Assembly (NCBI GenBank): GCA_030681525.1
Contig: JAUXSD010000214.1
Span: forward strand, 1 to 64,000
Direction: 5' to 3'
Length of the DNA: 64,000 nt
Source of the DNA: Solirubrobacteraceae bacterium
GTDB lineage: Bacteria; Actinomycetota; Thermoleophilia; Solirubrobacterales; Solirubrobacteraceae
Position 1 is the stretch's first letter, and every line of letters begins with the position of its first letter. The position numbers and the translations under genes were made by a program. Below, piece after piece: positions 48,195-56,938 of this stretch. The notes beneath the pieces are model-generated. The model did no database searches, had not been told where the DNA came from, and saw only the letters and a program-made list of their open reading frames with translations.

Positions 48195-50024
48195 CTAGGC
48201 CTCGAGCAGCTCCGCCGTCTCCAGCCACGCCGCCTCGAGGCGCTCGCGCTCGGCGGCCTGGGCGGCCAGCTCGCCCTGCAGCTCGCGCAGGCGCGCGTGA
48301 TCGGTCGCGCTGGCGGCCATCGCCGCGTGCAGCTCGGCCTCGCGGCGGCTCACGCGGTCCAGCGCCTTCTCCAGCCGCTGGATCTCCTTGCGCGCCGCGC
48401 GGGTGGCGCCGCCGGCGCGCGCGCCCACGGATCGCCCCGGCGTCGCGGGCGAGGCGGCCGGGCGGCCCGCCGGCGCGCCGTTGGCATGCGCGGGCGCCAC
48501 GGCGTCGCGTCGCGAGCGGATGTACTGCTCGATCCCGCCGGGCAGGTGGCGCAGCCCGCCATCACCGGTCAGCGCGTGCACGTCGTCACAGACGCGCTCG
48601 ACGAAGTAGCGGTCGTGGCTGACGATCACGAGCGTCCCCGGCCAGCGGTCGAGCAGGTCCTCCAGCGCGGTCAGCGTGTCGATGTCGAGGTCGTTCGTCG
48701 GCTCGTCGAGCAGCAGGACGTTGGGCTCGTCCATGAGCAGCCGCATGAGCTGAAGGCGCCGCCGCTCGCCGCCCGACAGGTCGCGCACGAGCGTGCGGGC
48801 CTTCGCGCCGCGAAAGCCGAAGCGGTCGCAGAGCATCCCCGCGGTGAGCTCTTGGCCGTCGCTCAGCGTCGCGCGGCCGCGCACCTGCTCGAGCGACTCG
48901 AGCACCCGCAGGTGGCCCGGGATCTCGGCCGTGTCCTGCGAGAGGTGGGCGAGCCGCACGGTGGACCCGCGGTCGACCGTTCCCGCCGTGGGCTCGAGCT
49001 CACCGGACAGCAGCCGCAGCAGCGTCGTCTTGCCCGAGCCGTTGACGCCGACGAGCGCCACGCGATCGCCGGGCCCCAGGCGCCACCTGACGTCGCGCAG
49101 CAGCGGCGCGTCGCCGAAGGCCAGCGACACGCCGACCGCGTCGAGCACCTTGTCGCCCAGCCGCGTCGTGGCAAAGCGCAGCAGCTCGGCGCGGTCGCGC
49201 ACCTCGGGCTCGTCGGCGATGAGCTCGTTGGCGGCGTCGATGCGGAACTTCGGCTTCGACGTGCGGGCCGGCGGGCCACGGCGCAGCCAGGCCAGCTCCT
49301 TGCGCAGGAGCTGGCGGCGGCGGTCGTCGCGCGCGGCGGCCTGGCGATCGCGCTCGGCGCGGGCCAGGACGTACGCCGCGTAGCCGCCCTCGTAGCGGTG
49401 AACGGCCTCGTCGGCGACCTCCCACGTGGCGGTGCAGACGGCGTCGAGAAACCAGCGATCGTGGGTGATCACGAGCATCGTCCCGCGCCGCCCGGCGAGG
49501 TGGTGCGCCAGCCAGTCGACGGCCTCGACGTCGAGGTGGTTCGTCGGCTCGTCGAGCAGCAGCAGCTCGGGCTCGCCGAGCAGCAGCTGGGCGATCGCGA
49601 TCCGCCGCCGCTCCCCGCCCGAGAGCTCGGCGATCGGCGTGTCCATGCCCGCCGGGAAGCGGGTCAGCGCGACGCCGCCGAGCAGCCCCTCGAGCACGGC
49701 TCGGAAGCGCGCGTCGGCGGCCCACTCGTGGTCGGCGCGGCGGCCGACGAGCTCGTCGCGGATCGTGCTGGCGTCGTCGAGGTCGTCGCCCTGGCCGAGC
49801 AGCGCGAGCTGCAGCGTGCGCTCGCGGGTGATCGTGCCGGCGTCCGGCGCCTCGACGCCGGCGATGAGCCGCAGCAGCGTCGACTTGCCGTCGCCGTTGC
49901 GCCCCACGATCCCGATCCGCTCGGCGGCGTTGACGCCGAGCGTGATGTCGTGCAGGACCGAGCGGCTGCCGTAGCCCTTGGCGACCGACTTGAGGTTGAC
50001 GAGGTTGCGCGGAGCGGGAGCCAT
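48195..50024 (-). CDS. ABC-F family ATP-binding cassette protein (Uup-like)
   Basis: Two ABC domains (GRNGDGKSTLLRL, LSGGERRRIAIAQLL; GVNGSGKTTLLRLLSG, LSGGERRRLQLMRLL) with no TM domain; alternative start 50036. Confidence 0.92.
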   Translation of the reverse strand: MAPAPRNLVNLKSVAKGYGSRSVLHDITLGVNAAERIGIVGRNGDGKSTLLRLIAGVEAPDAGTITRERTLQLALLGQGDDLDDASTIRDELVGRRADHEWAADARFRAVLEGLLGGVALTRFPAGMDTPIAELSGGERRRIAIAQLLLGEPELLLLDEPTNHLDVEAVDWLAHHLAGRRGTMLVITHDRWFLDAVCTATWEVADEAVHRYEGGYAAYVLARAERDRQAAARDDRRRQLLRKELAWLRRGPPARTSKPKFRIDAANELIADEPEVRDRAELLRFATTRLGDKVLDAVGVSLAFGDAPLLRDVRWRLGPGDRVALVGVNGSGKTTLLRLLSGELEPTAGTVDRGSTVRLAHLSQDTAEIPGHLRVLESLEQVRGRATLSDGQELTAGMLCDRFGFRGAKARTLVRDLSGGERRRLQLMRLLMDEPNVLLLDEPTNDLDIDTLTALEDLLDRWPGTLVIVSHDRYFVERVCDDVHALTGDGGLRHLPGGIEQYIRSRRDAVAPAHANGAPAGRPAASPATPGRSVGARAGGATRAARKEIQRLEKALDRVSRREAELHAAMAASATDHARLRELQGELAAQAAERERLEAAWLETAELLEA

Positions 50025-50064
50025 TGCGCCCCTCATCTTGGCGCCTGGCGCGCGCGACCCCGCG

Positions 50065-51318
50065 TCAGGCCGGCAGCGCGCCCGGCCACAGCACCGACGG
50101 GACGGCGCCATCGCGCAGGCGCAGGAGAAACAGCCCGATCCCCGCGTCGCCGGTCAGCAGCGCCGGGGTTCGCCCGCCGCCGCAGGGCCAGCCGTCGAGG
50201 CTCGTGGCATAGCGCCCGATGCCGACGTCGCCGACGCGGCGGGCGAGCGCGGCCCCGTCCGGGCGCAGGTCTGCGCCGAGCAGCAGCACGTCGGCGTTGC
50301 CGGCGAGCCCGTCGCCGAGGGTGAAGCTCCCCCGCGACGCGAGCAGCGCGCGGTCGGTGTGCGCGGCCGTCGTCGTGAGCGCCGTGATCGCCTCGTCGCG
50401 CAGCCGTTCGTCGCCGAGTATCCGCCAGGCGCGCATCCGGCTGAGCGCGATGCCGGCCGCGCCGTGCCGCCAGCCGGTCGCGTACGGCGGCCCGAACGCG
50501 CCGCGCGGTTCGCGGCGCTCGATGCCGCGCAGGTCGGGCCAGTCGCCGCGCACCTCGTCGAACCAGTGGCGCTCGTAGTCCAGCGCGTGCTCGGCGGCGT
50601 CGCGGTGGCGCGCGTCGCCGGTGGCGGCGAACAGCTCCAGCAGCGCCCAGGCGGCGCCGGCGGCGCCGTGGGCAAGCCCGCAGCGCCCGTGCTCTGCGGG
50701 CGGCGCGTCGGCGGCCGGCCAAGACCAGCCCGCGCGACCGTGGCGCGCGGCCGCCGTGAGCTCGTCGCCCAGCCGCGTGGCCTGCGCGACGAGGCGCTGG
50801 TCGTCGAAGGGACGGGCCAGCGCGAGCAGTCCGGTGATCGCTCCCGCGGCCCCGCCGGCGAGATCGGCTGGCGCAGCATGGGGGAGTGCGCCGATCGCGC
50901 GTCGCGCCCGGCGCAGGAGCCGCTCGTCGTCGAGCAGGACGGCGCAGCGCGCGGCGGCGTAGGCGATGCCCGGCCGCCCGGCGTACAGCCCGCGCGCGAC
51001 GACGGCCGGAACGTCGTCGGCATGGGCCAGCGCCTGCGCGATCGCGGCGCGGGCCGTCTCGCCCACCGTTTGCGCCGCGGCTGCCGCGTGCAGCTCGGCG
51101 AGAAAGAGCGCGATCCCGGCGGTGCCGTCGCCGAGCGCCGGACCCAGCGCGCGGTGCGCCGTCGCGCCCGCCTCGGCGCCGATCCAGTTGCACTGCCCGC
51201 GGTACCAGACCGCCTCGCGCACGAGCCGCTCGCCGATCCCGTGCGCCGCCGCGAGCAGGTCCGCTCCGCTGCCACCGGCGGCGGACGGCGGGGGGAGGCT
51301 ACGAACCGTCGTACGCAT
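50065..51318 (-). CDS. LanC-like protein (lanthionine synthetase C family), zinc ligands not conserved
   Basis: Repeated G-x-x-G alpha-toroid motifs: GRCGLAHGAAGAAWALLEL, GWRHGAAGIALSRM, FTLGDGLAGNADVLLL, GDAGIGLFLLRL. Confidence 0.85.
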   Translation of the reverse strand: MRTTVRSLPPPSAAGGSGADLLAAAHGIGERLVREAVWYRGQCNWIGAEAGATAHRALGPALGDGTAGIALFLAELHAAAAAQTVGETARAAIAQALAHADDVPAVVARGLYAGRPGIAYAAARCAVLLDDERLLRRARRAIGALPHAAPADLAGGAAGAITGLLALARPFDDQRLVAQATRLGDELTAAARHGRAGWSWPAADAPPAEHGRCGLAHGAAGAAWALLELFAATGDARHRDAAEHALDYERHWFDEVRGDWPDLRGIERREPRGAFGPPYATGWRHGAAGIALSRMRAWRILGDERLRDEAITALTTTAAHTDRALLASRGSFTLGDGLAGNADVLLLGADLRPDGAALARRVGDVGIGRYATSLDGWPCGGGRTPALLTGDAGIGLFLLRLRDGAVPSVLWPGALPA

Positions 51319-52228
51319 CACTGCACCCCGGTTGCAGGTACGGGGCGTCGAGGCTGATCCCGTCGGCGGCGAAGCGCGCGCGCACCGCTGCGACGCGCTC
51401 GTCGGGGCCGGCCCCGCCGGCGGCGACGATCGCCTGCGCGAGCAACCCGCAGCGGTGCACGCCGAACCGCGTCGTGCCGGCGGGCTGCTCGGCGAGCGCC
51501 AGCCCGCGCGCGAGCGTCTTGGCGAACGCCGGCGCCGGCTCGGCGAGGTGCGGGCCGAGCGCACGCATCGGCGGCCGCAGCAGCTTCACGACGGCCGGCA
51601 CGTCGTGACGCGCGATCACGAGCAGCGCCGCGTCACCGCGGCCGAAGCCGGTGGGGTCGCCGGGCAGCTCGAGCGTGAACGGCACCCCGGCGCGGTTGAG
51701 CGCGAAGCTGACGCGCGCGACGAGCGTCGCCGCGCCCGCGGCGGCGATGTTCCAGTACAGCCCGGCGCGTTCGCCGTCCGGCGGCGTGCCGCTGTCGCCG
51801 AGCGCGACGTAGAAGCCGGGAGAGATGCCGCGCAGCTCCCTGGGCAGCCGCACGGTCGCCCGGGAACCCTCGCTGCGCACCTCGTCGGGCGCCGCGACGA
51901 GCGTCAGCCCCTGCGGCCCGGTCACGTGCACGCCGTCGTCGTCGCGGCGGGCCACGCGCCAGGCGTCCTGCCATGCGCCGCGCCCGCCGTTGGCCTGTGA
52001 CAGCGCGCCGGCGAACGCGCCCGCGTCCTCGGGCACATCGACCGGGTCCACGCGCCGCGGACGTGGCGTGCCCGTGGCGAAGAAGTCGTCGTGCAGCCGC
52101 CGCGCGATGGCGTCCGCGAGCCCGGCGCGGCCGGCGTGCTCGCGCCGCCCGAACCACAGAAACGCATCCGGCGGGCGCAGCTCGATCGCGCCGGCCGCTG
52201 CTGCGACCTGGTCCTCGTAGCGGTTCAT
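51299..52228 (-). CDS. HopA1-family protein (effector-like fold; candidate RiPP phospho-Ser/Thr lyase)
   Basis: HopA1-like sequence (GFYVALGDSGTPPDGERAGLYWNIAAAGAATLVARVSFALNRAGVPFTLELP; RYDxxxL-like middle; RFGVHRCGLLAQAIV); ATGA overlap with kinase. Confidence 0.78.
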   Translation of the reverse strand: MNRYEDQVAAAAGAIELRPPDAFLWFGRREHAGRAGLADAIARRLHDDFFATGTPRPRRVDPVDVPEDAGAFAGALSQANGGRGAWQDAWRVARRDDDGVHVTGPQGLTLVAAPDEVRSEGSRATVRLPRELRGISPGFYVALGDSGTPPDGERAGLYWNIAAAGAATLVARVSFALNRAGVPFTLELPGDPTGFGRGDAALLVIARHDVPAVVKLLRPPMRALGPHLAEPAPAFAKTLARGLALAEQPAGTTRFGVHRCGLLAQAIVAAGGAGPDERVAAVRARFAADGISLDAPYLQPGCSDAYDGS

Positions 52229-53244
52229 GCCCGCAGCCCCAGGGCCATCGCCGCCGCGCGCTCGTCGCACAGCAGCAGCTCGCACGCGAGCGCCACGATG
52301 CGCCCGACGCGCTCATCGAGAACCGTCGTCTCCTGGGTGTGTTCGTAGGCGCTCTGCACGAGCCGCGCCCCCGCGAACCGCACCGAGCGTTCGAGCAGCC
52401 GCGCCGCGGCGGGCTCGCCGAGCCCGCGTGCCCGCACGTAGGCCGACCAGAACGCCGCCGGCGCCCGCCCGCCCGCATCCCGCCCGCCGGCCAGCCCGAA
52501 GGCGGCGTGGTCGCTGAGCGTCGAGCCGATGTCGAAGGCCGGGTCGCCCCAGCCGGCCATCTCCCAGTCGACGAGCGCGACGCGCGTCGGCCGCGACCCG
52601 CCCGGCCGCGGGTGGGCGATGCAGTTGGCCCACTTGACGTCGCGGTGCACGAGCGCCTCCGCGCGCCAGCCGTCGCGCAGCTCGTCGAACGCCACCCCGA
52701 TCCGCTCGTCTGACTGCAGGCGCCTCACGAGCTGGACGCTCGCCGCGCTGAGGTAGCGCAGCGCGTCGAGCGGCGGGCGGTGCAGCGCCAGGACCCAGGG
52801 GGCGTCCTCGCGCAGCTCCTCGCCGTCCGGAACGATCGCGTGGAGCGTCGCGAGTGCCCGTCCGAGCGCGGCCGCGAGCGCCGGCGGGCAGCCGCCGCGT
52901 CGCCGGTGCAGCGCGTCGAGGTCCTCGCCGCCGGGAAGCCACTCGAGGATGAGGATGCCGCGCCGCGCGTCGTAGCCGTGCAGCGCGGGCACGCTCGCGG
53001 CCGGCGCGGCCGCGGCATCCGCCGTGAGCCGACGGTAGAGCGCCGCCTCGTTGCGCAGCGACTGCGCGCTGTCGGCGGCGATCCCCTGCTTGAGCAGGTA
53101 GCTCTCGCCGGCTCCCCCGGTCACGCGGAAGTTGCGGTTGCGGCTCGACACGTCGCCGACCCGCAGGTGGCCCGCGACGATCGAGCGCCGGCTCAGGAGG
53201 CGGCGCCGCAGCAGGTAGGCGGGGACTTCGTCCTGTTCGAGCAT
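52225..53244 (-). CDS. APH/choline-kinase-fold phosphotransferase
   Basis: ALVHRDVKWANCIA and VALVDWEMAGWGDPAFDIGSTLSD: intact catalytic and metal motifs. Confidence 0.88.
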   Translation of the reverse strand: MLEQDEVPAYLLRRRLLSRRSIVAGHLRVGDVSSRNRNFRVTGGAGESYLLKQGIAADSAQSLRNEAALYRRLTADAAAAPAASVPALHGYDARRGILILEWLPGGEDLDALHRRRGGCPPALAAALGRALATLHAIVPDGEELREDAPWVLALHRPPLDALRYLSAASVQLVRRLQSDERIGVAFDELRDGWRAEALVHRDVKWANCIAHPRPGGSRPTRVALVDWEMAGWGDPAFDIGSTLSDHAAFGLAGGRDAGGRAPAAFWSAYVRARGLGEPAAARLLERSVRFAGARLVQSAYEHTQETTVLDERVGRIVALACELLLCDERAAAMALGLRA

Positions 53245-53323
53245 CGATATGGGGGAGGGCCCGGCCGGCGCGGCCGGCCAGCGAGTCTAGGTGCGCCGGG
53301 CGCGCTGTGGAATCCTTGGCGCC

Positions 53324-53629
53324 ATGGAGAATCGCAGGCACGCGGACATCGGCCGGCGGGTGCGCGTCGATCACGACCCGCCGGTCACGCCCCGCGATCG
53401 GATGCTCGTCGAGTGGGTCGCGCAGGCGAAGGTGGGCGACGCCCTGCCCGCGCCGTGGTCCTACGCCAGCCGGCCGCTGGAGTCCGTCGTGCGCGCGCTG
53501 GCGATCATCGGCGTCATCGAGCGGCCGCCGCCCGACGCGGACTGGGCCGCGATCGCCCGCGACGCGTCCGCGGCGGCGCAGCGGTGGCTCGAGCAGCACC
53601 CGGCCGACGCCGGCGCCGCGCCGGGCTGA
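53324..53629 (+). CDS. Hypothetical protein
   Basis: 101-aa ORF divergent from the kinase gene, starting MENRRHADIGRRV. Confidence 0.6.
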   Translation: MENRRHADIGRRVRVDHDPPVTPRDRMLVEWVAQAKVGDALPAPWSYASRPLESVVRALAIIGVIERPPPDADWAAIARDASAAAQRWLEQHPADAGAAPG

Positions 53630-53636
53630 CCGCCGC

Positions 53637-54173
53637 ATGGCGCCGGTGAAGGTCGAGTTCCACAAGGGCGAGGGCCGGCGCTATCGCGCGCTCGTGCATC
53701 GTCCGGACGGGTGCGTCGTGGCCTTCGACGGCGGTGCGTACAACCGCGTCGGGGGTCCGGCCGCCGAGCTGCCGCACGACATCGCGCACCTCGTCGTCGA
53801 AGAGGAGCTCGGGCTGCGGTCGGGCGTCTGGGGCGTGCTGGCGGCCGGCGGTATGTTCCGCCACGCCACCGTGGTCGCGGGGCGGCGCGCGCCGCAGGCG
53901 ACCCGGCGCGGCAAGGAGGTCATCGCTCGCGCCGGCGATCGCCCGATGCAGGCCGAGATGCTCACGCGGGCGGTCTGCGACCTCTGCGCGGCCGACGGCG
54001 ATCTCGATCCCACCGCGCTCAGGAGCGCGGTCGGCGAGCGCTGGTGGAGCGACGGCGTCACCCGGCTCTCGCTCGAGCGGACCCGGCAGCGCCTGCGCGA
54101 CGCCGCCGAGCAGTGGGCGGAGCTGTTTCCGAGCGAGGTGCTCGCCACGAGCTGGCGCCTGCCCCCGCCGTGA
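53637..54173 (+). CDS. Hypothetical protein
   Basis: 178 aa; MAPVKVEFHKGEGRRYRALVHRPDGCVVAFDGGAYNRVGG; starts 8 nt after the preceding stop. Confidence 0.65.
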   Translation: MAPVKVEFHKGEGRRYRALVHRPDGCVVAFDGGAYNRVGGPAAELPHDIAHLVVEEELGLRSGVWGVLAAGGMFRHATVVAGRRAPQATRRGKEVIARAGDRPMQAEMLTRAVCDLCAADGDLDPTALRSAVGERWWSDGVTRLSLERTRQRLRDAAEQWAELFPSEVLATSWRLPPP

Positions 54174-54217
54174 CCGCGGCCGTGGCCCGCGCCCGCCCGG
54201 CGGGTACCGTCGAGCGC

Positions 54218-55240
54218 ATGCAACAACGAACCCTCGGACGCACCGGAGTGCACGTCAGCCCGCTCTGCCTCGGCACGATGATGTTCGGCGCCTGGGGTGA
54301 CCCCGACCACGACGCGGGGGTCCGCGTGATCCACCGCGCGCTCGACGCGGGCATCAACTTCATCGACACCGCGGACGTCTACTCGCGCGGCGAATCGGAG
54401 GAGATCGTCGGCAAGGCGCTGGCCGGCGGGCGGCGCGACGACGTCGTCCTCGCGACGAAGTTCCACGGCACGATGGGCGACGACCCCAACGAGTGCGGCA
54501 ACTCCCGGCGCTGGATCTTCCGTGAGGTCGAGGCCTCGCTGAAGCGGCTGCGGACCGACTGGATCGACCTCTACCAGGTGCACCGCTGGGACCACTGGAC
54601 CGACCACGAGGAGACGCTCGGCGCGCTGACCGATCTCGTGTCGCAGGGCAAGGTGCGCTACCTCGGCTCGTCGACGTACCCGGCGGCGCAGGTCGTCCGG
54701 GCGCAGTGGGTCGCGCGCGAGCGCGGCACGGCGCGCTTCGTCTGCGAGCAGCCGCCGTACTCGCTGCTGGCGCGGCGCATCGAGGCCGACGTGCTGCCGA
54801 CCTGCCTGGAGCACGGCATGGGCGTCATCCCGTGGAGCCCGCTGGCGGGCGGCTGGCTGTCGGGGCGCTGGCGCAAGGGCGCCGACCCGCCGCAGTCCAA
54901 GCGCGCCGAGCGCCTGCCGCGCCGCTACGACCTCTCGCTGCCGGAGAACCAGGCCAAGCTCGACGCGGTCGATGCGCTGGCGCGCCTCGCCGAGGACGCC
55001 GGGCTGACGCTCATCGACATGGCGCTGGCGTTCGTCATCCGCCATCCCGCGGTGACGGCGGCGATCATCGGCCCGCGCACGATGGAGCAGCTCGAGGCGC
55101 AGCTCGGCGCCGCCGACGTCCACCTCGACGATGCGCTGCTGGACCGCATCGACGAGGTCGTCGCGCCGGGGACGAACCTCAATCCGGCGGACGCCGGCTG
55201 GACCAACCCGGCGCTCGAGCCCGCGGCCCGGCGCCGGTAG
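54218..55240 (+). CDS. Aldo/keto reductase
   Basis: RTLGRTGVHVSPLCLGTMMFG, GINFIDTADVYSRGESEEIVGKAL, YQVHRWDHWTDHEETLGAL. Confidence 0.95.
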   Translation: MQQRTLGRTGVHVSPLCLGTMMFGAWGDPDHDAGVRVIHRALDAGINFIDTADVYSRGESEEIVGKALAGGRRDDVVLATKFHGTMGDDPNECGNSRRWIFREVEASLKRLRTDWIDLYQVHRWDHWTDHEETLGALTDLVSQGKVRYLGSSTYPAAQVVRAQWVARERGTARFVCEQPPYSLLARRIEADVLPTCLEHGMGVIPWSPLAGGWLSGRWRKGADPPQSKRAERLPRRYDLSLPENQAKLDAVDALARLAEDAGLTLIDMALAFVIRHPAVTAAIIGPRTMEQLEAQLGAADVHLDDALLDRIDEVVAPGTNLNPADAGWTNPALEPAARRR

Positions 55241-55298
55241 GCGTGTCGCCGGTCGGGCGCGCAATGCGTCATCTCGTGCCCGGACATCTCGGGCACGG

Positions 55299-55811
55299 TC
55301 AGGGCCGGTCGGGCTCGCTCACGTGGACCTCGCGCAGGACGTGCGTGTCGACGTCGTAGACGAAGCCGCGCACGCGGTCGCGGTGCAGCAGAAACGGCGA
55401 GCGGCGCACCCGCAGCAGCGACTGGCGCACGTCGGCGTCGAGGTCGCTGAACGACTCGATCGCGAAGGCCGGCGCGACGCCGCTGGCCTCCTGCAGCTCG
55501 GCGCGAAAACCGTCGTCGGTGAGCGACTGCATGCCGCAGTCGGTGTGGTGGATGAGCATCACCTCGCGCGTGAGCAGCCGCCGCTGCGAGACCGCCAGCG
55601 AGCGGATCACATCGTCGGTGATGACGCCCCCCGCGTTGCGCAGGATGTGCGCCTCGCCGTGGTGCAGCCCGAGCGCCGCGAAGACGTCGAGGCGCGAGTC
55701 CATGCAGGTCACGATCGCCAGCCGCCGCCGTGGGCGCACGTCGAGGTGCTGCACGGGGAGGGAGGCGGCGAACGCCTCGTTGTTGGCGAGCAGCTCGTCG
55801 ATGACGTCCAC
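55299..55811 (-). CDS. Beta-class carbonic anhydrase-like protein
   Basis: Zinc motifs VTCMDSRLDVF and LIHHTDCGMQSL; GTG start. Confidence 0.92.
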   Translation of the reverse strand: MDVIDELLANNEAFAASLPVQHLDVRPRRRLAIVTCMDSRLDVFAALGLHHGEAHILRNAGGVITDDVIRSLAVSQRRLLTREVMLIHHTDCGMQSLTDDGFRAELQEASGVAPAFAIESFSDLDADVRQSLLRVRRSPFLLHRDRVRGFVYDVDTHVLREVHVSEPDRP

Positions 55812-55904
55812 GGCCGCGCAGCCTACGGACTGACCGGGCGGATCGGCGGTCCCCCCGGCGGGCACGCCCGCCGCGCGCGGCGCCGCGTGTGCGATCCTCG
55901 GCCG

Positions 55905-56357
55905 GTGCGCCCGACGCTGTACGAGTTCGCCGGCGGCGAGCCCGCGTTCCTGGCCCTCGCCCGGGCGCACCACGCACGCTGCCTGGCGGACCCCGAGCTC
56001 AACCATCCGTTCTCGCATCCCGGCCGGCATCCGCAGCACGTCGAGCGCCTGGCCGCCTACTGGGGCGAGGTGCTGGGCGGTCCGCCGACCTATTCGCAGG
56101 CGTGCGGCGACCAGTCCGGCGTGCTGCGCATGCACGCCGGCAACGGCGACATGAGCGAGCTCGGGGAGCGCTTCGTCCGCTGCTTCGACCGCGCGGCCGA
56201 CGATGCCGGCCTGCCCGCGGATCGCGCGTTTCGCGCCGCGCTGCACGCCTACATGGCCTGGGCGGTCGGCGACGTGCTGGCTTACCCGGACGAGGACGCG
56301 GTGGCCGCCGCGGACGCGACGATGCCGCGCTGGGGTTGGGACGGCCTGCAGGCGTAG
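55905..56357 (+). CDS. Truncated hemoglobin (globin) family protein
   Basis: LYEFAGGEPAFLALARAHHARCLADPELNHPFSHPGRHPQHVERLAAYWGEVLGGPPTYS; GTG start. Confidence 0.88.
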   Translation: MRPTLYEFAGGEPAFLALARAHHARCLADPELNHPFSHPGRHPQHVERLAAYWGEVLGGPPTYSQACGDQSGVLRMHAGNGDMSELGERFVRCFDRAADDAGLPADRAFRAALHAYMAWAVGDVLAYPDEDAVAAADATMPRWGWDGLQA

Positions 56358-56385
56358 GCCCGCGCAGCGGGTAGGACGCGACGCG

Positions 56386-56766
56386 ATGCCGTCATCCGAC
56401 GAAGATCTCGACCCCGCCGCGATCCGCCTCGCGCTCGAGGACCACCGCCGGCTGACCCGCGACCGCGTGGCCGTCCTGGCCAAGCGACCGGAGCGCGGCG
56501 CCGCGCAGGGCTTCGGCAAGCGGATCGGCGACGGCACGACCGAGGCGGTCGGCCGGCTGACCGAGATCGGCGTCGGCCGCTCGCTGGAGAGCACGCTGGC
56601 GCGCACCGAGCGCGCCCTGGCCAAGCTCGACGAGGGCAGCTACGGGACGTGCGACGCGTGCGGTGAGCCGATCGAGCGCGCGCGGCTGGAGGCGCGGCCC
56701 GACAGCGTGCTCTGCCTGCGCTGCGCCGCGGCCGAGCGCCGGCCGGCTGCTCCGCCGCGGCGGTGA
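56386..56766 (+). CDS. DksA/TraR-type zinc-finger protein
   Basis: LDEGSYGTCDACGEPIERARLEARPDSVLCLRCAA. Confidence 0.92.
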   Translation: MPSSDEDLDPAAIRLALEDHRRLTRDRVAVLAKRPERGAAQGFGKRIGDGTTEAVGRLTEIGVGRSLESTLARTERALAKLDEGSYGTCDACGEPIERARLEARPDSVLCLRCAAAERRPAAPPRR

Positions 56767-56938
56767 GTGGGCATGTCCCGCCCGTCGCCGGCTGCGCCGC
56801 GTGGAGACGCGGCGCAACGGGCGGCCGAGCAGATCGCCTCCACCGTCGCCTTACGCGCAGACGCCAACGGCCTCGACTCGGCCCGGCCGACCCACGCTGG
56901 GCCTCGCCAGCATGCGCGCCCGGCAAACCCCGGGTTGG

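Noticed and set aside
51299-52228. HopA1-like protein as a type III secretion effector
   Set aside because: No type III secretion genes and a Gram-positive-like context; linkage to an APH kinase and LanC fits RiPP-type enzymes better.
53285-53326. Tiny minus-strand ORF MAPRIPQRARRT upstream of the kinase as a leader or precursor
   Set aside because: 12 codons, no Ser/Thr-Cys core, no convincing RBS.
53324-53629. Candidate lanthipeptide precursor next to the K-Y-C operon
   Set aside because: 101 aa with no cysteine and no Ser/Thr-rich C-terminal core.
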